Below are positions 10,918 through 19,795 of a stretch of DNA of 44,515 nucleotides, piece by piece. This DNA comes from Promethearchaeota archaeon (GTDB taxonomy: Archaea; Asgardarchaeota; Lokiarchaeia; Sigyniarchaeales; SOKP01). The translations under genes were made by a program, and so were the position numbers. Each line of letters begins with the position of its first letter. Within the stretch, counting starts at the first letter, position 1. The stretch is taken from positions 1 to 44,515 of the forward strand of contig JAEOTH010000046.1 in NCBI GenBank assembly GCA_016839915.1, written 5' to 3'. Below the pieces are notes generated by a model. The model was not told the DNA's origin. It saw only the letters and a program-made list of their open reading frames with translations, and searched no databases.

Positions 10918-11118
10918 TTATATTTTTGGTAGACTCTTATAGAATTCCAATCTGTTTTCTAGGTCATTTATCCTATATCGAATTTCGAGTTTAGCGATAT
11001 CAATTAACTGTTCTTGATCAACTACTCTAAGGAAAACTCTAGGTGGATCAGTCCACCAATCTTGGTCGAATTTCAATTTATATAACTCCTTAAATGTAGG
11101 TGCAGTTTCTTTTTGCAT
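10918..11118 (-). CDS. 66-aa hypothetical protein immediately upstream of the radical SAM gene
   Basis: MQKETAPTFKELYKLKFDQDWWTDPPRVFLRVVDQEQLIDIAKLEIRYRINDLENRLEFYKSLPKI; AGGTGA-type RBS upstream; 14-nt gap to the radical SAM start. Confidence 0.65.
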   Translation of the reverse strand: MQKETAPTFKELYKLKFDQDWWTDPPRVFLRVVDQEQLIDIAKLEIRYRINDLENRLEFYKSLPKI

Positions 11119-11583
11119 ATATAATCACCTCAAATTATTTTTTTATAAAATTCCATTTTTAGGTTTAAGATAAAGATTTAGATATTGGTGAATGCCCTCT
11201 TTACAAAAACCTATTGGTGCTTATAGTAAAAATATTTCTAAAATTTCATATTTTTAACAATATCAAATTCTAGTAATTTGAAAATTGAATTTTCAAATCA
11301 GATGTTTTTGTTAGATTTCGAGTTATTCTACTTTTGAGTAGATTGCATTAGTAGTTTTAGATAAAAGACTCCAAATAGAGTCTTGGACTTCTATAGAAAA
11401 ATAATGGGTTTAAAAAATTGAAATTAAATTATTTGCACCTGCTCTTATTTACCCACGCTCCTATTATTATTCAATACTATTCTACACAAATGTTAAATTT
11501 CTTACTATCTAATTTTATCTTATACTCATAATTTAACTAAAAAAATAACTGAAAATCCAATAAATTTGAAAAGAGGTATCAAA

Positions 11584-11898
11584 ATGCCAAAATATTTTGT
11601 AATTCATCCAATTGATAAAAAGATTATAAAAGCGATGGTAAACCTTCCTCCCGAGAAAAATCAATTATTTAAACAGTTAAAGGCAAGTTATACAAGTGAT
11701 GCTGATTGGGTAAGAAGTTGGGCAGTACCAGAGCAAGAAAAGCTCTATTGTGAATGGGATGCAAAAAACCCTGAAGCAATACGTGAAATATTTGATAAGC
11801 TTGAAGGCCCTAAAATCGAAATAGAAGCAATTTATGAACTGCATGTTTTAGAAGGAGAAGATTATAAGGAAAAGCTTGTAAGTGAAGCAATTCAATAA
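11584..11898 (+). CDS. Small DUF4242 / SCO4226-like protein
   Basis: MPKYFVIHPI...DADWVRSWAVPEQEKLYCEWDAKNPEAIREIFDKLEGPKIEIEAIYEL; preceded by AGAGGT. ATG at 11584 preferred over TTG at 11566. Confidence 0.5.
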   Translation: MPKYFVIHPIDKKIIKAMVNLPPEKNQLFKQLKASYTSDADWVRSWAVPEQEKLYCEWDAKNPEAIREIFDKLEGPKIEIEAIYELHVLEGEDYKEKLVSEAIQ

Positions 11899-11933
11899 TA
11901 ACTTTACCCAAATTTAGCTAAAATTAGAATCTC

Positions 11934-11946
11934 TTTTTTTTTTTTT
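11934..11946 (+). terminator. Poly-T (T13) terminator
   Basis: T13 run 36 nt downstream of the stop at 11898. Confidence 0.5.
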
Positions 11947-12213
11947 CTTACCAAAGAATATAGAATTTTTATCAATTAGCTTGATAATAAATTAAGGATA
12001 TATTCAATTCTTGAAAAAAGTGTTAAATTTATATTTTGACATATTTATATTTTGACCTTTTAAAACTTGGTAAATACGAAGATTGTCTATTCTCAAGAGC
12101 TATTAGATTAATCACTAATTTTATAAACTAAATTCTTTTTCCTCTTATTTTAATTTTTCTTAAGAGGAGTAAGTTCGAAAAAAATAAAAATCTATTCTAA
12201 AACTTTCTCTTAC

Positions 12214-12257
12214 TTTCGAACTTCCCAAAAAGTCTCGCAATAGAAACTATTTAGCGA
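12214..12257 (+). repeat. Dispersed CGAACTTC-type intergenic repeat, copy A
   Basis: cgaacttcccaaaaagtctcgcaatagaaactatttagcgaatc aligns across about 44 nt with 21249-21292. Confidence 0.5.
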
Positions 12258-12277
12258 ATCTTAACTAGATAAAATAC

Positions 12278-13354
12278 ATGCTAAAAATAAATAAAAATAG
12301 ACTTCTAGGGAAGAAAAACTTTCTTGGATCTCCCTATCCATTGAAGGAGAATTTAGGGTGGCTCAAACGACTTATTTGTGGTCCTAAAACGGATAATAAT
12401 GGTAATGTTGAATATATTGCTAAAAGTTCTGTTTTAAACAAAATCTCTCCAAAATATACTATATCTTTTATAGGAGATATAATGGATATGAATCTAAGAG
12501 ATTTAATCATCGGTGAAAGTGTTAAAAGTTTTGTAAATGGGTCAGATTTTCTTATTGGAAATTTTGAGGCAACACTCACTTCAGAGAAAAGGTTAATTAA
12601 TGGTAAGCGTCATAAACCACAGATAATGGATGCTCTAGAAAGTCTATTTACTCCAAACAAAACATATTTATCAACTGCAAACAATCATAGTGGGGATTTT
12701 AGTGAGGAAAATTTCTCAGATTCTGTATACCAATTAAGAAAAAGAGGTTTCAATGTGTTTGGTACTGAAAAAACACCTTATTTTGATTTAACAAATGATC
12801 TTAGAGTGATAGGGGGGACTCAATGGTCCAACCGTCCTTGTGATTATTTAACAAAATTAGAAGATTCAAATCAATATCTCAGGGAAGATTCATTCAATAT
12901 ATTATTCCCACATTGGGGTTATGAAATGGAATTATATCCTCGGATAGAAATTATTAAGCAGGGTATAGAATTATTAAACAAATTTGATGCATTAGTTGGT
13001 CATCATTCACACTCTCCTCAACCAGTATCGTTTTCTCCTATTGAAAACGATAATAAATTAATAGCATATTCTTTAGGAAATTTTTGCGATGGAAAGAAGG
13101 TTGAAATGCACAATTATGGAATTGCAATAAAGGCTGAAATAGGAACTGATGCTAATGGTAAATGGCAGGTTGGTAAATGTGATTGGACTTTCCTTAATAC
13201 TCACTCTTTATCAAATACAGAATTTATTGTAGACACAGTCGATAATTTTGCAGACTTCTTATTCAACTATAAAGCTATATGCCAAGACTATAGATCTGAT
13301 GCTGTAATTACAGATAGCTGGCTTGAGACAGAGCAAATAGTAGTATGTGCATAA
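12278..13354 (+). CDS. CapA family (PGA_cap) metallophosphatase-like protein
   Basis: ISFIGDIMDMN, NFEATLTSEKR, STANNHSGDF, FPHWGYEMELYP, GHHSHSPQPVSF, IAYSLGNF. Confidence 0.85.
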   Translation: MLKINKNRLLGKKNFLGSPYPLKENLGWLKRLICGPKTDNNGNVEYIAKSSVLNKISPKYTISFIGDIMDMNLRDLIIGESVKSFVNGSDFLIGNFEATLTSEKRLINGKRHKPQIMDALESLFTPNKTYLSTANNHSGDFSEENFSDSVYQLRKRGFNVFGTEKTPYFDLTNDLRVIGGTQWSNRPCDYLTKLEDSNQYLREDSFNILFPHWGYEMELYPRIEIIKQGIELLNKFDALVGHHSHSPQPVSFSPIENDNKLIAYSLGNFCDGKKVEMHNYGIAIKAEIGTDANGKWQVGKCDWTFLNTHSLSNTEFIVDTVDNFADFLFNYKAICQDYRSDAVITDSWLETEQIVVCA

Positions 13355-13369
13355 TTTAATCTATGCTTA

Positions 13370-13726
13370 TCAATACCTACCAAGATTAAAATAAGCAACA
13401 ATTCCTCCAAAAAAGCTAAATAGAGCCCCAATGATATATAATGGGAAAAAATAAAATATAAAAGATCCCATCATTAGAAGAGATATAAATCCAGTTATCC
13501 CAGCAATAACACATAGAAGTGGGCTAAATTTATTATCTTTCAGTCCAATAATTGCACCAGTTAGACTTAATGTGCTAACTATCAAGATATTTGGATAAAA
13601 CCACCAACCTTCAGATAATCCAATTCTCAGTACAGAAACAATGATAATTTGTGATAAGTACAATAACCCTCCTACTAGGCAAATATATAAATCTACTCTT
13701 TTATCCAATAATTTTTTATTCTTCAT
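13370..13726 (-). CDS. Small multi-TM membrane protein
   Basis: Several hydrophobic helices; directly downstream of the HTH gene on the same strand. Confidence 0.6.
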   Translation of the reverse strand: MKNKKLLDKRVDLYICLVGGLLYLSQIIIVSVLRIGLSEGWWFYPNILIVSTLSLTGAIIGLKDNKFSPLLCVIAGITGFISLLMMGSFIFYFFPLYIIGALFSFFGGIVAYFNLGRY

Positions 13727-13794
13727 TTATTTTAATTTACTCATAAATTTAAAATCGAAAGTTCGTGAGAGAACTATACTATTTACCGATAAAA

Positions 13795-14136
13795 CTACAT
13801 CATCTGCTTAAATAACGCTTGGAATTCTTTCTTTACATCAGTTAATCCTAGATTTCCAAGTAGCTCCATTGATTTTTTACTTAGAGAATAAAAAGAGCGA
13901 GGTTCAGAGCGTTTATACCCCATTCTTTTCTCATTTTTAATGAAATCGTTTTCTTTAAGGATTTTAAGATGATAATTTAAGCTATTCTCCGGAACCGATG
14001 GTAAAATTTCCTTCAATCGACTGAATGAGAGAGACTCCTCACTAGCTAATAGAGTGAGTAATATTTTATACCTGGTTTTCTCTGATATAATTTCCAATTC
14101 TTTCCTCATATTTTCAAGTTTTTTAGGAGTGTCCAA
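13795..14136 (-). CDS. ArsR-like winged-helix transcriptional regulator
   Basis: KTRYKILLTLLASEESLSFSRLKEILPSVPENSLNYHLKILKENDFIKNEKRMGYKRSEPRSFYSLS. Confidence 0.8.
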   Translation of the reverse strand: MDTPKKLENMRKELEIISEKTRYKILLTLLASEESLSFSRLKEILPSVPENSLNYHLKILKENDFIKNEKRMGYKRSEPRSFYSLSKKSMELLGNLGLTDVKKEFQALFKQMM

Positions 14137-14212
14137 ATCTTTTACCTCCTATCATTTATATTTAATTTTTCATCTATTTCCATACTAAATACAGATAAGC
14201 ACATATATAAAT

Positions 14213-14236
14213 TTAACTCAAAATCAATTGAGTCAA
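14213..14236. promoter_or_regulatory. Candidate operator dyad between the ArsR-like and Rossmann-like genes
   Basis: TTAACTCA-N8-TGAGTCAA (one mismatch over 8-bp arms), in the divergent intergenic region. Confidence 0.4.
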
Positions 14237-14310
14237 TCACTATTGATATATAATAATTTATAATATAAATCAATTTCTCAATTATTTTATATATTTGTTG
14301 GGAGTAGAGA

Positions 14311-14802
14311 ATGCAAGTTTCACATGATAATGCATGGGAAGATTTTTTAGAAGAATTTATTAATATTTTTTCAGTTTACGATCTGAATAAAAACAAAATC
14401 TTTATATGTGGGTCTTATAGTGAAGATACCTTTATCACTCTTCAGGAAGTACAAAAAATTGTGAATACTATTGAAAATAACCTTGGCTTTTTTGAAAAAG
14501 AATTTAGACGCACCCACCTTGAGAATTTGGTATTAAAATTTGATCTTATTGCAAAATTCTCGAATGAAATCATTATGATTATAGAACATGATAAAGGAGG
14601 CCATATGATTGAAATGGGAATTATCCTTTCCTTTAAAGAATTTTCTGAAAAGACAAAAGTCTTTGTACTAAAAGATGTGGAAATTACTGAAGTCTTAAAA
14701 AGGGGAGGTTTATTGACACCTTTTTTTCGTGAGGAAGAAAGCTTATTTTACTTTGAAAATGTTGAAATGCTAAGATTATATATAAAAAAGTTATATACAT
14801 AA
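14311..14802 (+). CDS. Predicted Rossmann-like protein (TIR/nucleoside deoxyribosyltransferase-like), function unknown
   Basis: KIFICGSYSEDTF ... FSNEIIMIIEHDKGGHMIEMGIILSFKEFSEKTKVFVLKD resembles the strand/E-x-G/strand layout of NDT/TIR-like folds. Confidence 0.4.
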   Translation: MQVSHDNAWEDFLEEFINIFSVYDLNKNKIFICGSYSEDTFITLQEVQKIVNTIENNLGFFEKEFRRTHLENLVLKFDLIAKFSNEIIMIIEHDKGGHMIEMGIILSFKEFSEKTKVFVLKDVEITEVLKRGGLLTPFFREEESLFYFENVEMLRLYIKKLYT

Positions 14803-14826
14803 TATCTTAAAATTTTAAGAAATTAG

Positions 14827-14839
14827 AAAAAAAAAAAAA
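14827..14839 (-). terminator. Poly-T (T13 on minus strand) terminator
   Basis: A13 run on plus strand just beyond the minus-strand stop at 14853. Confidence 0.45.
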
Positions 14840-14852
14840 TAATAATTAGATT

Positions 14853-15269
14853 TTATGCATTTGCAATTATTTCAAAGATAACTCTAAGTATGATATAAAC
14901 TATCCAGGGAGTAAAAGGAAGGATTAAAGCAATAAAGACCATACCTATTGGTCCAAGAATCAATGTACTTAGTGGAATCCACCACCATAAATCCCATCTC
15001 CCCGAAAGATAATAAAATGATAAAGCACACCCTAAGATACTCCCAATTATTAATAAGCAAACGATTGGATTTTTACGGAATAAATGCTTATAATATTTCC
15101 CTGTCAAAGTTCTCTTGGTACTTACTTTCTTTTTCTCTAGTGTTATATCCGGCTGATTTTCTTGAAAGTTTACGTATAAACTTTCTTTTGCTTTAGAATT
15201 TTCGTAAAAATTATCATCCCATTCAGTTTTCTCTTCTAGGATAGAAACTTGCTTTTCTAATTCATTCAT
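14853..15269 (-). CDS. Hypothetical membrane protein
   Basis: Charged N-terminus followed by hydrophobic helices (IVCLLIIGSILGCALSFYYL; WWIPLSTLILGPIGMVFIALI). Confidence 0.6.
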   Translation of the reverse strand: MNELEKQVSILEEKTEWDDNFYENSKAKESLYVNFQENQPDITLEKKKVSTKRTLTGKYYKHLFRKNPIVCLLIIGSILGCALSFYYLSGRWDLWWWIPLSTLILGPIGMVFIALILPFTPWIVYIILRVIFEIIANA

Positions 15270-15350
15270 ATTAAATCCCTTTTCTTAATTTTTTTTTGAG
15301 TTTGTTAATTTAACAATATATAAACCTCCTTATTTAGTTCTTTATACTAT

Positions 15351-15370
15351 ACTTTTCACGAAGTTCGAAG
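15351..15370 (-). repeat. Dispersed CGAACTTC-type intergenic repeat, copy C (reverse complement)
   Basis: Reverse complement cttcgaacttcgtgaaaagt is identical over 20 nt to 21247-21266. Confidence 0.5.
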
Positions 15371-15774
15371 CAATAAGTGAAGCAACTCCGCTCTGCTGAA
15401 GTGTCGTAACCAGATGTGAGAAAAAACAAAGCTTCTTTCAGAACAACTTCTGAAAGTTGTAAATAGAGTAAATGCATAATTAGAAATTGTAAAAATTTTA
15501 AGATAAAAATTTAAAATTAAATCATTGATGATTTTTTAAAGTTTGAGCCATCTATTGTCTATGATAATTTATCGCGAATGAAAACGAACGGCAATACCAC
15601 AATTCCTTGCTTGATGTTAATATGTAAGATGCTTGGAGCTAATAAATGTTAGTCTTTAAAATATTATACAGGTGATGAATTATTACCTTCACAATCCTAT
15701 TGTGTACCATGCTTTTCTGGTATCATCCAATCTTAAATAAATTATTTAGTAATTGTATCGGGCAAGGAATTATA

Positions 15775-16326
15775 TTAAAACCTCATGACCATATATTCAT
15801 AGATGGAATTGATTGAACCAAACCAAAATTGTAACGCTCCCATAGAGAGCAATAGCATCATAAATCCTATTATTAGCCACTTCCGAGAGTCCTTTATCAA
15901 CAATCCAATACCACTGAGAATTAGAACAATCTCAGGTGCAACCAACCCGGTTAGCGTTAAACCCCCCATATCAACGTTCATATTACTGGGTCCTAAGATA
16001 GGAGGACCATTAGGGCTGTCTACGAGTAATATCAACATAAAAATATATACTCCAATAATAATATATACAAAGCTAAAAACAAGATACCTTTTTTCGATTA
16101 TGATATCTTTTATTACTTTTCCTTCTTTCACTATAAAACCAGCTATTATAAATCCCAAAGTTAAATTTATAGGAAGAACTATAAGTCCCGTATAAAAATT
16201 ATATGTATATATTCTAAAAATATTCGAGGATATAATCCAAAAAAGAGTACTACTAAGAAATAATATTACTCCCTCAATTACCAATAAATTTCCTAAATTT
16301 TTCTTTTCTATTTTACTACCTCCCAT
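15775..16326 (-). CDS. Multi-TM membrane protein, paralog of 17487-18023
   Basis: Shares VDSPxGPPILGxxNxNVD and overall TM layout with the 17487-18023 product. Confidence 0.75.
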   Translation of the reverse strand: MGGSKIEKKNLGNLLVIEGVILFLSSTLFWIISSNIFRIYTYNFYTGLIVLPINLTLGFIIAGFIVKEGKVIKDIIIEKRYLVFSFVYIIIGVYIFMLILLVDSPNGPPILGPSNMNVDMGGLTLTGLVAPEIVLILSGIGLLIKDSRKWLIIGFMMLLLSMGALQFWFGSINSIYEYMVMRF

Positions 16327-16361
16327 TTTAGAATTTTTTTTGAGAATTGAAACTCACCGAT

Positions 16362-17264
16362 TTATGTAATATCTCTTTTCTTCCGATCTTTACTTCTGAT
16401 TAATCCTATAATGACGATACTGGTAATTGCTATAGAAATCGGAAACCCAAACGCAATTTTTTCCATCATTTCTACAAAAGGTGAAGCTTCTCTATAAAAC
16501 AGTACTCCCATGTCCATCAAAGGGCTTAAAGTATTATTCCATTCACATATCCAGGATTTTCCTCCTATAATATCCACAACCTGGCTGGGAGGTGCTGTAA
16601 TATACATCAGTGGAAAATGAGGTTGTCTTCCATATACTCTAAGCTCCACTCTTCCCGATGTATCTCCTATCCAATCTTGTGATGTTCCTATATGATATAC
16701 CATATAAAATATATCCGTTCGCTCAAAAGGGTTACTCTCTGACCATATGAGACGATATCTTATAATAGACGTGCTATTTTTAATAAGAGTAGCATTACTT
16801 TTAATTAAAGTAATTGGATATATCGTAACTGGATATATCTCCATAAACTCCAATGTTAATTGGATATCTATTACCGTAATGTTTTCATTCCAAAGCGGAA
16901 CGCTAATTAAATCATGAGAAATTAGAGTATTATTTGCAAACACTTCAATTGTAACTTCGCTGGTATTTACTGCTAAAGAGAAGGGTAATATCACCGCTAG
17001 AGTAGTTGTATTTTCTTGATTGTATATTGTATAGTTAGCATCAAAACTAATATCGACTTTATTGGATATAACTGCCGTATTGAAGGTGAGAACCGTATTT
17101 GTGTAAGAAAGCTGTAAAGGTGCGGTACTATTTGGGAACATTTCAGTAATAAACTGATCTGGTCGTGGTGGAGGAGGAGCAGATACATTAGGAACTGAAA
17201 TCCAACAATTTAGAATTAAATATACTGAAATGAAAACTAGAGAATATCGTTTTCCTACCTTCAT
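16362..17264 (-). CDS. Secreted or anchored protein (signal peptide plus C-terminal TM), paralog of 18074-18958
   Basis: FISVYLILNCWISVPNVSAPPPPRPDQFITEMFPNSTAPLQLSYTNT aligns with the paralog; internal ATG (residue 9 of the 17288 ORF) matches the paralog's start. Confidence 0.75.
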   Translation of the reverse strand: MKVGKRYSLVFISVYLILNCWISVPNVSAPPPPRPDQFITEMFPNSTAPLQLSYTNTVLTFNTAVISNKVDISFDANYTIYNQENTTTLAVILPFSLAVNTSEVTIEVFANNTLISHDLISVPLWNENITVIDIQLTLEFMEIYPVTIYPITLIKSNATLIKNSTSIIRYRLIWSESNPFERTDIFYMVYHIGTSQDWIGDTSGRVELRVYGRQPHFPLMYITAPPSQVVDIIGGKSWICEWNNTLSPLMDMGVLFYREASPFVEMMEKIAFGFPISIAITSIVIIGLIRSKDRKKRDIT

Positions 17265-17291
17265 TTTTTCACCCGATTCAACTGACAAATA

Positions 17292-17304
17292 AGATCCTAG
17301 ATCT
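17292..17304. promoter_or_regulatory. AGATC-CTA-GATCT palindrome, 28 nt upstream of the proposed start
   Basis: Perfect 5-bp dyad, conserved at the same spacing upstream of the paralogous cassette; TATA-like atttaaat just upstream on the minus strand. Confidence 0.5.
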
Positions 17305-17486
17305 CCATTTAAATGTAACGTTAAAATTTGTAGTATTTTAAAATATCACCCTAATTCGAATTAATATAAAACGCTTAGAGTACTGTTCTAGATATTGTTT
17401 TTGAAGAATAGAAATCCAATCACACAATAAATAAAGATAATAATGAATATATGCAGACCCAAGTTATCCCTCTTAATATTAAATAT

Positions 17487-18023
17487 TTAGAACCATTGAT
17501 AAACCATATTGAGTTCCATAAACCAATTTTGTAATACACTCATGGAAAACATCAGTGCAAAAAACCCTAACACTAACCATAATGGTGCATTATTTGGGTT
17601 TACAATTAGCCCTATACCATTGAGTATCAAAATAAGCTCAGGCAAAAACATCAAATACAATAAATGTGGCCATCCGTAATAATCGACATTTATATTCCTT
17701 GAACCTAAGATTGGTGGACCAACAGGACTGTCGACAAGTACTATCATCATAAAAATATAGATTGCAAAGATAATGTAGACAGTCCCGAGAATATGATATT
17801 TTCTTTTACGTACAATATCTTCCTTTCCTTTTTTTTCCTTCATTATAATACCCGCGATTAAAAAAGAAAAAGTAAAAATTCCCGAAAGGATCATAAGCCC
17901 AAAATAAATCGTATTGGTATATATTTCTAAAAATCTTACTGTTATTGCCCAAAAGAGACTACTACTAATAAATATAATCAGAGCTTCGATTATCAATAAA
18001 TTTCCAAGATTCTTTTTTCCCAT
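17487..18023 (-). CDS. Multi-TM membrane protein, paralog of 15775-16326
   Basis: KKNLGNLLIIEALIIFISSSLFWAI and LVDSPVGPPILGSRNINVD match the paralog. Confidence 0.75.
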   Translation of the reverse strand: MGKKNLGNLLIIEALIIFISSSLFWAITVRFLEIYTNTIYFGLMILSGIFTFSFLIAGIIMKEKKGKEDIVRKRKYHILGTVYIIFAIYIFMMIVLVDSPVGPPILGSRNINVDYYGWPHLLYLMFLPELILILNGIGLIVNPNNAPLWLVLGFFALMFSMSVLQNWFMELNMVYQWF

Positions 18024-18073
18024 TTCATCATCTCAAATTTTAGCGTTTAATTTATAGATGGAAACTTACAGTT

Positions 18074-18958
18074 TTATGTAATTTTCCTTTTCTTTCTTTC
18101 TCCTCGTTTAATTAATATTATTATGACAATTCCTATAGCTGATAGCAAAATTGGAAAGCTAACAGCTATAACTTCCATTATTCCTACAATAGCAGGAGCT
18201 GGTTTATAAAATTTTACTCCAATATGCATAAAATACCAAGTATTATTCCATTCACATATATAGGACTTTCCTCCATCAATATCAACAATTTGACATTGAG
18301 AAAAGCCATATCCACCCCCACTATATCGTGGTTCTTTCCCATAGCATCTAAGTTCTACTCTTCCTGTTGTATCTCCTATCCATTCTTGTGATGTTCCTAT
18401 AATATACATCAAATAAAATATATCCATTAGTTCAAAAGGATTATACTTTGATCCACTGAAACGATACCTTATTATGGATGTGCTATTCCTAAAAAGAGTA
18501 ACATTAGTTATAATTATAAAAATCGGATATAATCCCCAATCCCATTCAAATTGGAGATCTATTGCAGCATCAATTTCATTCACACTCGAAATATTAATTA
18601 AATCGTGGGAAATTGGAGTATTGTTTGCAAACACTTCAAAAATACCTTCACTGAGATTTATAGCTAAAGAAAAAATCATGATTAGCGGCATAATAGTTGT
18701 ATTTTCTTGATTGGTTAATGTGTAGTTTGCATCAAAAGAAATATCGATTTTCTTTGATATATTGGTCGTATTGAAGGTTATAATAGTATTTGTATGAGAA
18801 AGTTGTAAAGATGCAGTACTATTTGGAAAAATTTCAGTAATAAATTGATCTGGGAAATCTTGTGGAGGAGGAGCAGATACATTAGGAACTGAAATACAAC
18901 AGTTTAAAACTAAATATACTGAAATGAGAAATAGACAATTTCGTTTTCGCGCCTTCAT
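18074..18958 (-). CDS. Secreted or anchored protein (signal peptide plus C-terminal TM), paralog of 16362-17264
   Basis: LISVYLVLNCCISVPNVSAPPPQDFPDQFITEIFPNSTASLQLSHTNT; IIGTSQEWIGDTTGRVELRCYG versus HIGTSQDWIGDTSGRVELRVYG. Confidence 0.75.
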   Translation of the reverse strand: MKARKRNCLFLISVYLVLNCCISVPNVSAPPPQDFPDQFITEIFPNSTASLQLSHTNTIITFNTTNISKKIDISFDANYTLTNQENTTIMPLIMIFSLAINLSEGIFEVFANNTPISHDLINISSVNEIDAAIDLQFEWDWGLYPIFIIITNVTLFRNSTSIIRYRFSGSKYNPFELMDIFYLMYIIGTSQEWIGDTTGRVELRCYGKEPRYSGGGYGFSQCQIVDIDGGKSYICEWNNTWYFMHIGVKFYKPAPAIVGIMEVIAVSFPILLSAIGIVIIILIKRGERKKRKIT

Positions 18959-18985
18959 TTGTTCACCCGCTTAAGCTGACTAATA

Positions 18986-18998
18986 AGATCCTAGATCT
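18986..18998. promoter_or_regulatory. AGATC-CTA-GATCT palindrome, 28 nt upstream of the start
   Basis: Identical to 17292-17304, with conserved flanks (ATTTAAAT ... GTTAAAATTTG). Confidence 0.5.
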
Positions 18999-19218
18999 CT
19001 ATTTAAATCTAATGTTAAAATTTGAATAATTTAGAAATATTACTTTAAATAGAATTGTTGAATTCCCCACTTAATCTAATGTTACAGAGATCCCTGTAAA
19101 ATTTAAAAGAAAGCTTAAATAGGGAAAAGACATAATTAAGCATTGTAAAAAATCTTATGATAATGAAATATTTTTTCATAAAATAAAATATATAGAATTG
19201 AATAGGAGGATCAAAATA

Positions 19219-19602
19219 ATGAAAGATTTGACTATTATTCTGAAAAATGAACCTGGTACACTAGCTGATATGGGGGATGCTCTAGGTAAAATGGGTATTA
19301 ATATGGAGGGTCTATGCGGATTACCATTAAAGAATGAAGCTATTGTTCATATTTTAGTGGAGGATGAAAGTACATCCCGTTGGGCTCTCGAAGAAGCTGG
19401 CTTTGAAGTACGAGCTGTGCGTGAAGTCCTTGTTTTGGATATAGGTCATGTTGTTGGAAAGCCTGGAACAGGAGGGAAATTGGCGCGTAAAATAGGTAAC
19501 GCAGGGATTAATATTGATTTAATATATTTTGCAGAGAATAACAGAATAGTTCTCGGGGTAGATAACTTAGATAAAGCTCGTGCTGCTCTGTCGAGCGAAT
19601 GA
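19219..19602 (+). CDS. ACT domain-containing protein
   Basis: DLTIILKNEPGTLADMGDALGKMGINMEGLCG; GKLARKIGNAGINIDLIYFAENNRIVLGVDNLDKARAAL; AGGAGGA at 19204-19210. Confidence 0.85.
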   Translation: MKDLTIILKNEPGTLADMGDALGKMGINMEGLCGLPLKNEAIVHILVEDESTSRWALEEAGFEVRAVREVLVLDIGHVVGKPGTGGKLARKIGNAGINIDLIYFAENNRIVLGVDNLDKARAALSSE

Positions 19603-19795
19603 GCTCACACGAGAAGGAGTTTCATTGTAGCATAGATCTGATTTTTTCAAAATGTTGTCAGACTGGACAATATTGTTAACAAAGAGATTTCTGATTAGAC
19701 TTATTTATAATTAAAAATTCAATCTTATAATGGTAAAGTTTAGAGGCCTTTCCCATTAAAATCTAATGAAATTACAAAAAGATAGTGAAAATAAA

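Noticed and set aside
15671-15677. gtgatga as a C box of a C/D sRNA
   Set aside because: No CTGA D box at suitable distance.
15803-16195. 130-aa plus-strand ORF
   Set aside because: Antisense to the membrane paralog; composition matches antisense of TM helices.
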